A DNA stretch of 64,000 nt from Pomphorhynchus laevis (GCA_012934845.2 WNNJ02002254.1:1-64000); one strand, 5' to 3'. Shown: positions 46,030 to 57,396, counted from the first letter of the stretch. Made by a program: numbers and translations. Notes: generated by a model from the letters alone, not told the origin.

Positions 46030-46890
46030 TGATAAAGAAACCTGATAACATAGCAGTTCCTTCTGGTGACCTCTAGCTATTATTCCAATAAAAAAAGATT
46101 TATTTTTACGTGGCAAATGCGTTCCGGTGCACGCATACATGACCACAGCAAAAGAAACAAAAATCTAAGTCGTGTGTCGAGAATGTGTGAACGGATGAAG
46201 TATTTGAATGCCTAGTCTAGTCATGTGTATACTCAGTTATATGATCTGATTTGTACTACTGACAAGTTAATAATTTATTATTTATCTTTATTTTTATTTA
46301 TATATCGTATAAAATGCGTATACTCAGTTATCTGATTTGTTCTATTGACAAATTATTATTGATATGTTGACTTTGTTTTCCCAGTAATATAACCTCTGTC
46401 AGTAATATTGAAACTACGTATTCTTGATACGAGATTATAATTTTTTGCGAATTATTATTTTGTAGCAAATTAGCATTCAATCTCAAACAAATTAGAGACA
46501 CCCGTAATTATTCGCTGTTATCAGATAAATTAATAAAATTAAATAAAATTGATTCTGTAATTATTAAAATATAAGTTTTTTGATTAAGAATATTGGACAT
46601 TGACATTTTAGTATGAATTCAACTATTCTATTATTGAACGTTTAGATAAAAAAACATCGATATGACAATGTTACAATTTTGTGAAAAATCATTATATATA
46701 TTTTTGAAAAATAGTATTCGTGAATTATTAACAAATTAAGGCAATTATTATTTATTTCTTTAAATTTTACAGCGCCATACAGACTCGGCATTATCAAGGA
46801 TCTAAAAAATTCATAAAAATGGAAATATAAATGGCATTATATTAAATTTTGCAGCAAAATAGCATTTAATATCAATAATTAGAGAACAAC
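46030..46890 (+). repeat. Repeat R, unit 1 (about 860 bp)
   Basis: Starts AAACCTGATAACATAGCAGT, then carries ~120 bp identical to the 3' end of LINE family A in reverse orientation (46098-46205). It continues as a TTGTACTACTGACAAGTTAA block that recurs at 54299, 57180 and 58747. The unit starts again at about 46890, so two units lie in tandem. Confidence 0.7.
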
Positions 46891-47155
46891 CGTAATTGAT
46901 GAAGAAACCTTATAACATAGCAGTTCTTTCTGGTGACATTTAATCCTTATTCTTAAAAAATATTTTTACGTGGCAAATGCGTGCCGGCGCACGCTTACAT
47001 GACTACGACAAAAAGAAGGAAAAATCTAAGTGATGTGTTGAGAATATGAGAACGAAGAAGGTATTTGAATACCTAGTCTGATCATATGTAGACTCAGTTA
47101 TATAAGCACTATGTAAAAAGCACTATATAAGCACTATATAAGCACTATATAAGCA
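46891..47155 (+). repeat. Repeat R, unit 2 (interrupted), and AAGCACTATAT microsatellite
   Basis: A second copy of the repeat R start with its embedded reverse LINE-A tail (46963-47075). It breaks off at CAGTTATAT, followed by about four copies of AAGCACTATAT, where the intact LINE begins. Confidence 0.65.
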
Positions 47156-47248
47156 CCTAAAAAATTGGTTTCTTATAAACATACAATTATTCCTGTCAGT
47201 TCCGCTCGCTACGCTCGCGGATTGAGCTCAATCTATCGATAAAAAGTC

Positions 47249-48574
47249 ATGCCTAAAAAAGCGCGATCTCAGATCCCGGTTCCTGATCAAGAATCTTCCA
47301 CATCAGAATGCAATGATGGTTATACCAGCTTTGAAGTTGGATGCGATTCCAAAGATTGCGATGTATGGACACTTGTTCGTGTTAAAATATCCGACCACTC
47401 GGTGTATAAACGTAAACATTTCACTTGCGGTTTTTGTACATCAGTACGACTACTACAGTTATCCTGCTCATCTACTCCTGTATCACACACGACCACTCAA
47501 ACCAATGCTGTTTTAGATGTTTCCCTCGCATCAACACCTGACTTCGCATCATATAATTCCATTATTAAACCTACTCTCTCACACACTCCTCGTTCAACTA
47601 CGTACCAAACTTCCATTAATCTTTCTCATTCTAACAATGCTAACGGTAAAGCTTTTCATCTCGTACATCCTCTTTCCTATTCCTCCCCCAATCTAAATAA
47701 ATCTCAAACTTCTTTATTCTCCTCACGTACTCCTTACTCGACCTCTCCTGTATCACCTCTCAATAATTTACACCCTTCCATCAAAATCATTTCCAGTAAC
47801 ATTTCCGATCAACTGATTCAACACTCCATTCCTGTCACTCATGCCCAAACCTATTTTAATTCTCCTTACTCTACCTCCCACGTAACACTTCCAAATAATT
47901 TACATCCTTCATTTAAAATCATATCCAGTCACATCTCTGATCAACCGATTCAACACCCCGCTCCTGTCACACTTGCTCCAACCAATATTAATTCTTTATC
48001 AAGCACCCCTGTCATTTCCACTTCTATCTGCTCATCTACCTCGACTCCTACCAGCTCTGTCCGTCCACCACTTCCACGAAATCGTTTTCCTTCGCGCGAT
48101 CGCTGTATAATCATATCAAACTTAAAGCTTTCCGAATCTGCTTCTCCACAATCTCGCCTCGATGATGATGTATCTGCTTTCAGGTCTATCCTAGCAACCA
48201 TTCTTCCTGATGATAACCCATCACTCTTCAATAATATCGCTCCTGTATTTTTTATTCGTTTAAACAAATCCACTAAATCCAATCATCTCAGTCCTCCACT
48301 CTTAAAAATCGTTTTCCGACATAGTTCACATGCCTCTTCTGTACTCTCCCAACGTTTTAAACTTCTTACAACTTCATCTACTTGCCGTATCTTTCCTGAC
48401 CGCTCCCCTTCTGATATTGCCCAGCTCAATTTAGCTCGCATTGAAAAACATCGACGTGAAACAAACGGCGAGTCATCCTTATCCATAAGTAAAATCAACG
48501 GAAATTTTCACGTTCGTCACACAAGGTCAAAAATTCGATGGCGTCCCATCTCTCCCCCTTGTCTTCTTCGCTAG
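47249..48574 (+). CDS. LINE ORF1 protein, zinc finger and RRM-like
   Basis: 441 residues. A half-PHD zinc finger is formed by C32-x4-C37, W40 and F58-x-C60-x2-C63. A long Ser/Thr/Pro-rich stretch follows (about 70-280) with two internal near-repeats (SPYSTSHVTLPNNLHPS-like). The basic C-terminal part (about 280-440) resembles the RRM-like and CTD region of CR1/L2 ORF1 proteins, with RCIIISNLKL, LKIVFRHSSHA and RIFPDRSPSD. ORF1 proteins of this type bind the element RNA and assist target-primed reverse transcription. The ATG is chosen because it is the first in the frame and matches the start of the relative at 2387 (MAKTK, MPKKAR). No stop or frameshift. The end overlaps ORF2 by 37 bp in another frame. 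Confidence 0.85.
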   Translation: MPKKARSQIPVPDQESSTSECNDGYTSFEVGCDSKDCDVWTLVRVKISDHSVYKRKHFTCGFCTSVRLLQLSCSSTPVSHTTTQTNAVLDVSLASTPDFASYNSIIKPTLSHTPRSTTYQTSINLSHSNNANGKAFHLVHPLSYSSPNLNKSQTSLFSSRTPYSTSPVSPLNNLHPSIKIISSNISDQLIQHSIPVTHAQTYFNSPYSTSHVTLPNNLHPSFKIISSHISDQPIQHPAPVTLAPTNINSLSSTPVISTSICSSTSTPTSSVRPPLPRNRFPSRDRCIIISNLKLSESASPQSRLDDDVSAFRSILATILPDDNPSLFNNIAPVFFIRLNKSTKSNHLSPPLLKIVFRHSSHASSVLSQRFKLLTTSSTCRIFPDRSPSDIAQLNLARIEKHRRETNGESSLSISKINGNFHVRHTRSKIRWRPISPPCLLR

Positions 48575-51447
48575 TCAATCTCGCTCCTAAGCATACTTTT
48601 CGTCTTAGTCTATTCAATACTCGCTCCATTCTTCATAAAGCTGATATGCTTCTCGATATCTTCGATCAATTATCTATCGATATTCTCTGCATTACTGAAT
48701 CCTGGCACTCTGATGCCGACGATCTTGCTATTCGTCGTCTATGTCGCTCTGGTTGTTCTCTAGTTGAATCAGCTCGTCAAATTACATCTCATACATCTAC
48801 TGCGTCTAACCATGGCGGTATTGTTGCCATTGCTCGTCACCCAATGTCTTTACGTAAAATCAACGTTAACATCCGTTACACTTCGTTCGAATTACTCATA
48901 TGCAGATTATCAACGCCTTTCCCTCTGGAACTTGTGATTGTATACCGTCCAGGTTCAGTTGCCCCATCAAGTATCTTCTTTAACGACCTTGCAGATCTAA
49001 TGTCTCACTGTTCATTGTCTTATACTCCTTCTTTTGTTCTCGGTGACTTTAACATTCGTCTTGATCGCCCGTCTGACTCTGACTCTATCACTTTAACTAA
49101 TCTTTTTTCTGATTTTAACTATAAATTACTTTCAACAAGCCCAACTCATATTCTCGGCGGTGCTCTCGACATCATTGCTGTTCCTAACTGCTTCAATAAC
49201 TATACCTCCTTGTCAATTACTGATCCTGATTTGTCCGATCATTTCCTTGTCACTCTTACTCTTACTCGTCCCCATCCTCCTTCTCCGCCTTTACCTTTAT
49301 CTACACCAAGTCGACCATGGAAGCTTCTCGATATCCCTGATCTCTGCACAGCCTTACTCAATTCTTCACTCTTTTCACTTCCTCTTCACTATCTCTCTCC
49401 CGATGATCTCTTCATTCTGTTTGATTCTGAACTTACATCGATCCTCAATAACCTTCTGCCTAGTCGACTTCGACGTTCCCAGCGCTTGCGCCATGTTCCC
49501 TGGTTCGATTCTGACTGTAGTCTTTCTAAGCGTCGACTCCGTCACTCTTTTCGTATGTATAAACGCTTTCTTAAACGTTCACCCAACTCACTCCCTCCAA
49601 ATCTTCGTGATTCCTACTTTTCTCAACGCCGTTCACATCTCATTCTTATACGTACTAAACGTACTCTCTTTTGGCGAAATCAACTCGAGTCATCTTCCAA
49701 CACTAAATCTCATTGGAAAATCTTAAACTCAATTCTTTTACGATCATCTACCCCTTGTAATATAAATCCTAATGAATTTTCTTCTTATCTACAAACTAAG
49801 CTATCTAATTTACTTTTCCTACTACCCATAGCCCCCTTGTACCCACTTTTCTCTTTAAATACGTCTCTCCCAGAACTATTCCACATTATTCCCGTTTCGT
49901 CTGATGAAGTTTCTTCGGTTCTGCTGTCATTACCTAATAAAACCTCTCCTTCTGACCCAATTCCCACTCACTTGCTTAAAAATATCTGCTCCGTTATCTT
50001 ACCCTTCCTAACCACATTGTTCAACTCGTCCATCCGTAGCCGTACATTTCCTTCTATCTGGAAATGCGCCACTGTTCGTCCTCTCATCAAAAAGCAATCT
50101 CTCGACTCCTCACTACCATCTTCGTACCGTCCTATTTCACTTCTCCCAACCCTCTCTAAACTCTTTGAGCGTCTCGTTCTTAAGCAAGTTAATACATATC
50201 TCTATTCATCTAACTTATTTCCTCCCTTCCAAGCCGCTTTTCGCTCTAATTACTCTACCGAAATTGCATGTCTTAAAGTTTATAACGACTTACTCATATC
50301 GCGCGATCATAAATTATGTAGTGTCATAGTTTCTCTTGATCTATCGTCTGCTTTTGACATCGTTGATCACTCGATTCTTCTCCATCGCCTTCGTCATGAT
50401 TATGGCTTCTCTTTACCCACTGTATCATGGTTTTCTTCTTATCTATCAAACCGTACATTTCGCGTATATTCTAACTCTTCTCTCTCCCATCCTTCGTCCA
50501 TTCCGTCCGGTGTTCCACAAGGCTCCGTATTAGGCCCTATACTTTTCTCTCTTCTTCTTGGTGATTTGTCTTCGATTTCTCATAAATTTAACTTCCATGT
50601 TATGCAATATGCTGATGACATTCTCATCTATGCTCATGCACCTGTTTATCGTATTCACGATCTTAGTGTTTCCGCTTCGGACTGTCTTGTCTCTATTTCC
50701 AATCATCTTTCTTCCCTTCGCTTTTCTCTGAATCCTGATAAATCCAAAATTATGTGGATCCTACCTCGACGCCTCGGCTTCGAACCTCCCTCCGTATCAT
50801 TAAATTCTACAATTCTTCCTATCGTTGATAATCTCGTTTTCCTAGGCTTCCATTTTGACAACCGACTTTCACTTAAACCTTTCGTTAGAGATAAAGTACG
50901 CTCATCTACCTTGATACTCCGCAACCTCCGTCAAGTTCGTAGATTGATCGATTTCCCTTCTTGTATGACTTTCATATCATCCCTCTTTTTTTCTAGACTC
51001 GATTATTGTCTTATTCTATTTTCCAACTCACCTAAATCCACTCTTCTTCCCCTACAACGCATCGTCAACGCAGCTGTCCGAATTCTCCTCCGTCTTCGTC
51101 GTTTTGATCATACATCCTACCATCTTGCTTCTCTCGATTTGCCTACAATTTATTGTCGTGTTCAAATTCGTCTTCTTATCGTTGCTTTCCGCCTTGTAAC
51201 TTTTCATACCCCTTCATTTCTCAACCGTCCTTTTCTTGATAATTCTCGTCCTGTTTACTGTTCCTTGCGTTCCTGTAATTCCCTTCTTTTACATGTCCCA
51301 AACTACTCTACCTTCTTTGGACTCCGCTCCTTCCTGGTGGCTGCTCCTCTATCGTGGAATCATCTGCCCATTCATATAGGCCAATCAACTTCCCTGCAGT
51401 GCTTCAAACGACAAATCCGATCCCATATTAACAATTTATCTGCTTGA
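48538..51447 (+). CDS. LINE ORF2 protein: AP-type endonuclease and reverse transcriptase
   Basis: 969 residues, uninterrupted. The N-terminal APE-type endonuclease has LFNTRSI (about 25), TESW with E54, VLGDFN with D170 and N172, and SDH with D234-H235. The RT domain has YRPISLL, SLDLSSAFD (catalytic D601), [11 protein letters not shown] (G658), QYADD (Y691-D694) and FLGFHFDNRLSL, then a thumb and C-terminal part ending near SLQCFKRQIRSHINN. All catalytic residues expected of a working enzyme are there. The endonuclease nicks the target and the RT copies element RNA onto it. The ATG at 48538 lies inside the end of ORF1; reinitiation or leaky scanning would be needed. L2/CR1 assignment is by motif style. 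Confidence 0.9.
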   Translation: MASHLSPLSSSLVNLAPKHTFRLSLFNTRSILHKADMLLDIFDQLSIDILCITESWHSDADDLAIRRLCRSGCSLVESARQITSHTSTASNHGGIVAIARHPMSLRKINVNIRYTSFELLICRLSTPFPLELVIVYRPGSVAPSSIFFNDLADLMSHCSLSYTPSFVLGDFNIRLDRPSDSDSITLTNLFSDFNYKLLSTSPTHILGGALDIIAVPNCFNNYTSLSITDPDLSDHFLVTLTLTRPHPPSPPLPLSTPSRPWKLLDIPDLCTALLNSSLFSLPLHYLSPDDLFILFDSELTSILNNLLPSRLRRSQRLRHVPWFDSDCSLSKRRLRHSFRMYKRFLKRSPNSLPPNLRDSYFSQRRSHLILIRTKRTLFWRNQLESSSNTKSHWKILNSILLRSSTPCNINPNEFSSYLQTKLSNLLFLLPIAPLYPLFSLNTSLPELFHIIPVSSDEVSSVLLSLPNKTSPSDPIPTHLLKNICSVILPFLTTLFNSSIRSRTFPSIWKCATVRPLIKKQSLDSSLPSSYRPISLLPTLSKLFERLVLKQVNTYLYSSNLFPPFQAAFRSNYSTEIACLKVYNDLLISRDHKLCSVIVSLDLSSAFDIVDHSILLHRLRHDYGFSLPTVSWFSSYLSNRTFRVYSNSSLSHPSSIPSGVPQGSVLGPILFSLLLGDLSSISHKFNFHVMQYADDILIYAHAPVYRIHDLSVSASDCLVSISNHLSSLRFSLNPDKSKIMWILPRRLGFEPPSVSLNSTILPIVDNLVFLGFHFDNRLSLKPFVRDKVRSSTLILRNLRQVRRLIDFPSCMTFISSLFFSRLDYCLILFSNSPKSTLLPLQRIVNAAVRILLRLRRFDHTSYHLASLDLPTIYCRVQIRLLIVAFRLVTFHTPSFLNRPFLDNSRPVYCSLRSCNSLLLHVPNYSTFFGLRSFLVAAPLSWNHLPIHIGQSTSLQCFKRQIRSHINNLSA

Positions 51448-51531
51448 CTTTCTCATTTTTGTTTGTGGACTTGTAAGCGTACAGCTTGTACGCATTTGTC
51501 ACATTAAATAAATTTGTATTATTATGTGTCA

Positions 51532-54298
51532 TAGTGCTTATAGGGAAGATGGTCGAAGAGGTAGCGGTATTTCCATCCTTGTCAAATCAACACTCTTTTG
51601 ATATACGTAATTATGGGGGGGGTTACGCACGACGATCTCGAATTTTTTAACAATAAATTTACTGAGAAAATAAAAGAATGGGGAATTTCAGCTAGAGATG
51701 ACAGGTGTGTATCATCCTCCAATCCAAAATAAGCAAAAGGCTTTGGAATTTATATATGATCATTTGAGTGATAAAGTTTCAAATTTTTTCCTAGCAGGTG
51801 ATTTCAATCACTTGAATATAGATATGGTGGCCTTCATGTAGAATATGATGCAGACAATTAATTTTCCAACAAGAGGCAGTGCAAAGCTTGACCTAGTTTA
51901 CACAAATGTGAAGCTTATCAATCACCTCCAAGAATATGCAGTCATCTTTATACATCATATCACGGTATAATTTTGATTGTACTACACAAAATCAAGAAAG
52001 TAAAACGTGAGGCTCGTTTTAATTCAGTTTTTGATAAGCGTGAGCAAAACCTCATTCCGTTTCATAAGTCAGTTGTTGGTGTTTTGAAAGATATTGTTTG
52101 GGAGAGAGTCGGTTTATGTCTCTGCTATTGATTGAGGGAACATTAAAGTGGACAACAGCGTTATTTTTACCGCACAGAAGAGTAAGGGTATATGATGATT
52201 AATGTTGGATAACTGACTGTTAACTTCCAGTTATTAAAGACTTCCAAAATTAACGAGATAAAGCTTTCGTAGTAGTCGTGTATCAGAAAATGCAGCTTTT
52301 TATCCAATAAGCAGAATACTTATATTGGGAGATCTAAGAAAGAGTGGTTTACAAAAGAGATTAAAAAATAATGATCAAAAAGGATGGTGGAGACATATGA
52401 AGGGTATGTACTTAAGAGTTGGTCATTCATTACGTGCTGGAAAGACAGGTGATGACGTGCACAAAATGATTAATAATATTAATTAGTCATTTACTGATCC
52501 TATGCCGTACCGTAACGATTCAACTAGTTCAGTAGGATTCCAACAACTGAAACAGCTAAGCTATAGAGACTAATGTTCCAACTGTAAGCGATACTGATGT
52601 TAACAAGCTAATTCATAAGGTAAAACAGTCTAGTAAAGCATTCGATCCTGGTATATCAGCATGGTTGGTCAAATAATTCAGAATTATCCCCAATTCTGTC
52701 GAATAAATTCTCGGAAAGTTTTCGGAAATGCGTTGTGCCCGACAAGCTGAAAAGTGCTAATATAGCATTAGTTCCAAAAGGATCTGGTGGCGTCACCGTA
52801 GATAATGTGCGGCTCATATCGCTAATTCCTATAGTTGCTAGATTTATGATGGGATTTTACTTAAATTATTAAAGCCACATTATCATGATTTTCTTGATGA
52901 TGATCAGTTTTCATATAGACCAGCTGAGTCTACTACAATTTCCTTGATCAGGATATATGATAGTGTTCTAAGTGCAGTAGACATAAAATTGGTTGTGAGA
53001 ATGATTCAACTTAATCTTACAAAAGCATTTGATAGAATTGATCACGATATATAAATTCGCAATTTAAGTACCACATTGTCGCTTTGGATTGTTAAGTAGA
53101 TACATGATTATCTCACATACAAAACACAAAGGATTATATGTGGGGTATAATGTCGAGTATTTTCAAGGTATAGTTCGGGATTCCGCAGGGAGGAGTATTA
53201 TCGACTATTTTATTCAACATATTTTTGAATGACTTGAAACAAAACACCGTAGGAATACCTACTTAAAGTATGCTAATGACATTACGTTGATTGTTTCGAT
53301 ATATGCTAGTCAATCAAATGATGTATATGTGTTTCACGATGAATTGAAACATGCTGTGGAGTGACTAAATACAAATTGACTGATCCTTAATACATTAAAA
53401 AACAAGAGAATTAATTCCATCTATCTTACAGAAGAGTCGATAATCTAATCTACCACCAGTAATTTTATAATGGTGAACTTATTGAACGATGTGAGGCGCT
53501 GAAAATTTTAAGAATTTCCTTTAATAGAACACTGACTTGGAATCTTCATGGAGAGCAGATTGTAATTTCATGTTCCAAACGTACTTCCCTGCTCTGTAGG
53601 CTGAGATCGTTAGGTATGCCTAGCAATGATTTACGTTATTTTTACCGAACAACCATACAAAACATATTAACTTATGAATATCCGCTATTTCGCAATATGT
53701 CAAAAAAGGATTTAGAAATGCTAAATCGATACATCGCAAAGCTTTATAATATGAAGGGTGTTAATTTTCCTGTGCTAGAAGATGTGTTAGAAAGAATGTT
53801 TTACACCAAATGTCATAAGCTGTTTAGATGTCGGGAAAATTTTCAATATATAATGTCTCCAGAAAATAAGTATTATCATAATACAAGACATTTGGAGTTG
53901 TATAGTAGGTTACATATTCGCACTAAAATTTATTACAAGAGCTTTGTTGCATTCTGCATTAGAATATTGAATGAACGTAAACAGGGGAGTGACCCGTTCA
54001 CCGATGTCGCAGTAGTCAGTACTTTTTTCTTATTTTTTCTCTTTCTGGATAATTGCGCAAATTTAATGTGATGACTAAATTTTATATTTTAGTATATTTT
54101 ATTATATTTTATATTTTCTCATTTTTTGATCAATTGTTCGAATATAATGTAATGACTGAATTTTATATTTTAGTATATTTTATATTTTATATTTTCTCAT
54201 TTTTTGATCAATTGTTAGAATATAATGTAACGACTGAATTTTATATTTTATTGCTCGCCAAACATGGATGGCTTTAAAAAATAAAGGCTTTTATTATA
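51532..54298 (+). pseudogene. CR1/Jockey-type LINE (family F), 5'-truncated and broken
   Basis: Begins in the endonuclease (AYREDGRRGSGISILVK at about 51540) directly after the intact LINE. It continues with GVYHPPIQNKQKALEFI, LAGDFNHLN and RGSAKLDLVYTN. RT pieces include ALVPKGSGGV, LTKAFDRIDHDI and GVLSTILFNIFLN-like sequence. A C-terminal frame is open at 53616-54071 (YFYRTTIQNILTYEYPLF). Many stops and shifts. The 3' end has two ~85-bp near-repeats (TTTTTGATCAATTGTTAGAA) and AATAAAGGCTTTTATTATAA. The same 3' end recurs at 58607-58746. Confidence 0.7.
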
Positions 54299-54620
54299 AA
54301 ATCTGATTTGTTCTACTGACAAGTTAATAATTTATTATTTATCTTTATTTTTATTTATATATCGTATAAAATGCGTATACTCAGTTATCTGATTTGTTCT
54401 ATTGACAAATTATTATTGATATGTTGACTTTGTTTTCCCAGTAATATAACCTCTGTCAGTAATATTGAAACTACGTATTCTTGATACGAGATTATAATTT
54501 TTTGCGAATTATTATTTTGTAGCAAATTAGCATTCAATCTCAAACAAATTAGAGACACCCGTAATTATTCGCTGTTATCAGATAAATTAATAAAATTAAA
54601 TAAAATTGATTCTGTAATTA
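54299..54620 (+). repeat. Repeat R, right part (copy 2)
   Basis: Nearly identical to 46242-46560. Interrupted at GATTCTGTAATTA by a LINE tail, after which repeat R sequence resumes near 55031. Confidence 0.75.
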
Positions 54621-55030
54621 GACTTGAGACTGTCACGTGGACCCGCCGGTACATCGATATGAGTATGGTCTGGCAAATTCTTAATGATTTGGATCATCCA
54701 CTTCGAGATTGTCTTCATTTGCGCTCATCCAATATCCTCCGAGGTCATGGTTTAACCCTGCGACGTGAAAGGATAAGAAAATCACGAGCTGTCCAATTTG
54801 ATCGGCGAGTTGTATCTCTGTGGAATAGGCTTGGAGAGTCAACAGTGTGCAGTAGCAATATCAACGAATTCAAAAAGAAATTACGGATGGAGGATGCCAT
54901 GGGGAAAGCTGCTTTTCCGTATTTGTGATACTTTTATTATATTTTCTTTTTTTTTCTGCAGTGAACCAGCCAATTAAGCCATGCTTTTATGTGCTGTTGA
55001 AACATTAATAATAATAATAATTATTATTAT
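54621..55030 (+). pseudogene. CR1-like LINE (family C) 3' end
   Basis: A 5'-truncated insertion holding only the ORF2 C-terminus: RRYIDMSMVWQILNDLDHPL, LRRERIRKSRAVQFDRRVVS and NEFKKKLRMEDA, ending GKAAFPYL. It has a 3' UTR that ends in (TAA)n. The frame is open to its natural stop at 54926-54928. It matches the longer minus-strand copy at 59265-61262. Inserted in repeat R at TAATTA. Confidence 0.8.
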
Positions 55031-55429
55031 TAAAATATAAGTTTTTGATTAAGAATATTGGACATTGTATTCTTGATACGGCATTATTATAAACGGTATT
55101 TTATTATAAAATATCAGACGATATCGAAACCTTGTTCGTCGTAAAATACATTAAATTTTGCAGCAACATAGCATTTAATATCAATAATTAGAGAACAACC
55201 GTAATTGATAAAAAAACCTGATAACATAGCAGTTCCTTCTGGTGACCTCTAGCTATTATTCCAATAGAAAAAAAATTATTTTTACGTGGCAAATGCGTTC
55301 CGGTGCACGCATACGTGACCACAGCAAAAGAAACAAAAATCTAAGTCGTGTGTCGAGAAGGTTTGAAAGGATGAAGTATTTGAATGCCTAGTCTAGTCAT
55401 GTGTATACTCAGTTATATGATCTGATTTG
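55031..55429 (+). repeat. Repeat R, next unit start with reversed LINE-A tail
   Basis: Matches 46860-46890 and 46030-46240, including the embedded reverse LINE-A 3' tail at 55275-55390. It stops at TGATTTG, where the inverted-repeat element begins. Confidence 0.7.
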
Positions 55430-55754
55430 GACTGTCCGCAAAAATCTCCACAGGAGATTTTTGGCGTAAAAATCTCCTGAAAATTTATTCACCCCTAAAT
55501 GAAAAATTTAGAAAATATAATCAGAAGCAATAAAGGAAAGTTAAAGATAGCTTATGAAGGATATTTCTGCACTATTTTTGGCGTAAAAATCTCCTGAAAA
55601 TTTATTCACCCCTAAAATGAAAAATTTTAAAGAAAATATAATCATATAAATGTAATCATAAAAATATAATCATTAAAATGATACTTGCTTTGAGCTTTGT
55701 TCCCCCCGTTCCTTTATTGCTCCTGATTACCTAAATTGCTTCACTACCTAAACA

Positions 55755-56815
55755 CTACCTAAAAAAGGATTTATTTTAACGTGGCAAATGCGTGCCAGCG
55801 CACGCTTACATGACCACAACAAAACAAAACTGTGAATCAGGTGTCGATAAGGTGTGAACGGAGGAGGTGTTTGAATGTGATAAAGGAGGGAGCGCGGCGG
55901 ACGTCGAGAGGAAGTTGATTCCAGGCGAGTGAGGCGGCGACGAGGAAGGATCGGAGACCGTAGTTGTTGGAGTAATTGGGAACGTAGAGTAAGAGGGTAT
56001 GACGGGAACGCAGCGATAGCGATGTGGGCCGAGTGTCGTCTAAGAAAGGAAGGTTGATGAACGATGGGGAGCCGACAGCGATGAGATGAAAAGTAACGAG
56101 AAGAAGGCGGAGTTTGATGCGGATGTGGATGGTGGGCCAGGAGAGTTAAGCAAAATATGTGGATGTGTGGTCGAAGCGACGGAGACGAAAGAGCACTCGA
56201 ACGGCGGTGTTGATTATTCGTTGTAGGGGTAGGATGATGGATTTTGGAGAATTGGCGAAAAGGCTAAGGCAGTAATCGATTTTAGGGAAAAGAAGCGATG
56301 AAAGAAGAGACATACAAGAACGGAAGTCGATAAGGGGGCGGATACGGCGGATGTCACGAAGAATTAAGTTAGACGAGCGGACCTTGTCACGGACGAAGGG
56401 TTTAAGGGAAAGGTGATCATTGAAATGGAAGCCCAAGAAAGTGAGATTGTGGACTATGGGATGATCGATGAGGCAAAAGATACAATGGGAGGAGATATGC
56501 TTGGTTTACGGGGAAGGATCCACATTATTTTGGACTTTTCGGTGTTTAGAACGAGATGGAGATTGGAGAGACGTTTGTAGATAGAAGAAAGACAGTTGGA
56601 GGCATAAATGCCGATATCGTGTATGCGATGTGCGGGTGCATGAGCATAGATTAGAATGTCATCGGCGTATTGCATGACTTTAAAGGAGTGAGGTTTGATA
56701 AATGGAGAGAGATCGCCAAGCAAAAGAGAGAAAAGCAGGGGACCTAGGACTGAACCTTGTGGAACCCCGCAAAAAATAGGGATGGGAGGGGAGGATGATG
56801 AATTAGAACAGAACA
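55755..56815 (-). pseudogene. L2/CR1-like LINE (family A), RT to 3' end
   Basis: Minus-strand frames at 56454-56816 ([38 protein letters not shown]) and 56146-56436 (GFHFNDHLSLKPFVRDKVRS, FDHTSTYFA) are followed by the C-terminal region and the 3' UTR. It is 5'-truncated in the RT just before GVPQG and has at least two frame breaks. Closest in the window to the copy at 23215-24547. Confidence 0.8.
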
Positions 56816-56990
56816 CTACCTAATAGTGTATAATATTGCTTCACTACATAAGCACTACCTAAACACTACCTAATAGTGTATAATATTGCTTCACTACCTA
56901 AACACTACCTAATAGTGTATAATATTGCTTCACTACCTAAACAGTATTAGGCAGTGTTTTTACACTACCTAATAGTGTAGAAATATCCTT
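56808..56990 (+). repeat. Short irregular tandem repeats, 39-60 bp
   Basis: CACTACCTAATAGTGTATAA and ATTGCTTCACTACCTAAACA recur about four times with variable spacing. They form the inner flank of the right arm. Confidence 0.7.
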
Positions 56991-57179
56991 CATAAGCTAT
57001 CTTTTCATTTCATTCATTGCTCCTGATTATATTTTCTTTGAATTTTTTCATTTTACGGGTGAATAAATATTTTCTTTGATTTTTTTCATTTTAGGGGTGA
57101 ATAAATATTTTCTTTGAATTTTTTCATTTTAGGGATGAATAATGAAAAATCTCCTGCGGAGATTTTTGCGCTCAACGTA

Positions 57180-57396
57180 TGATTTGTTCTACTGACAAGT
57201 TATTAATTTATTATTTATCGTTATTTTTATTTATATATTGTATAAAATGCGTATACTCAGTTATCTGATTTGTTCTATTGATATGTTGACTTTGTTTTTC
57301 CAGTAATATAACCTCTGTCAGTAATACTGGAACTACGTATTCTTGATACGAGATTATGATTTTTTGCGAATTATTATTTTGTAGCAAATTTGCATT
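57180..57396 (+). repeat. Repeat R, right part (copy 3)
   Basis: Resumes repeat R after the composite element (TGATTTGTTCTACTGACAAG) and is cut off by a LINE insertion near GTAGCAAATTTGCATTT. Confidence 0.7.

Larger units (their letters stand above)
47156..51530 (+). mobile_element. Apparently intact L2/CR1-like LINE (family A)
   Basis: The element consists of a 5' UTR with GCTCGCTACGCTCGCGGATT, two long open frames overlapping by 37 bp, and a 3' UTR. The 3' UTR has a short hairpin (GCGTAC, loop, GTACGC) and an AATAAATTTGTATTATTATG end. It has no poly(A), as usual for CR1/L2 elements with short 3' repeats. At least six broken relatives lie in the window (1990, 23215, 55755, 57397 and several 3' tails). 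It separates the left and right parts of repeat R together with the LINE that follows. A clear target-site duplication was not found. Confidence 0.85.
55430..57179. mobile_element. Composite inverted-repeat element carrying a LINE
   Basis: Inverted arms lie at about 55437-55590 and 56990-57172. The ends share GCAAAAATCTCC and a palindrome AAATCTCC(A/G)CAGGAGATTT. The arms share ATTCACCCCTAAAATGAAAA and GATAGCTTATGAAGGATATT. TGATTTG flanks both sides (55423-55429 and 57180-57186), a possible 7-bp target duplication in repeat R. The interior is a minus-strand LINE-A copy and short CACTACCTAATAGTGTATAA repeats. No transposase seen. Confidence 0.65.

Noticed and set aside
47090-51545. AGCACTAT/ATAGTGCT at both ends of the intact LINE as a target-site duplication
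   Set aside because: The two copies are in inverse, not direct, orientation, so they are not a target duplication.
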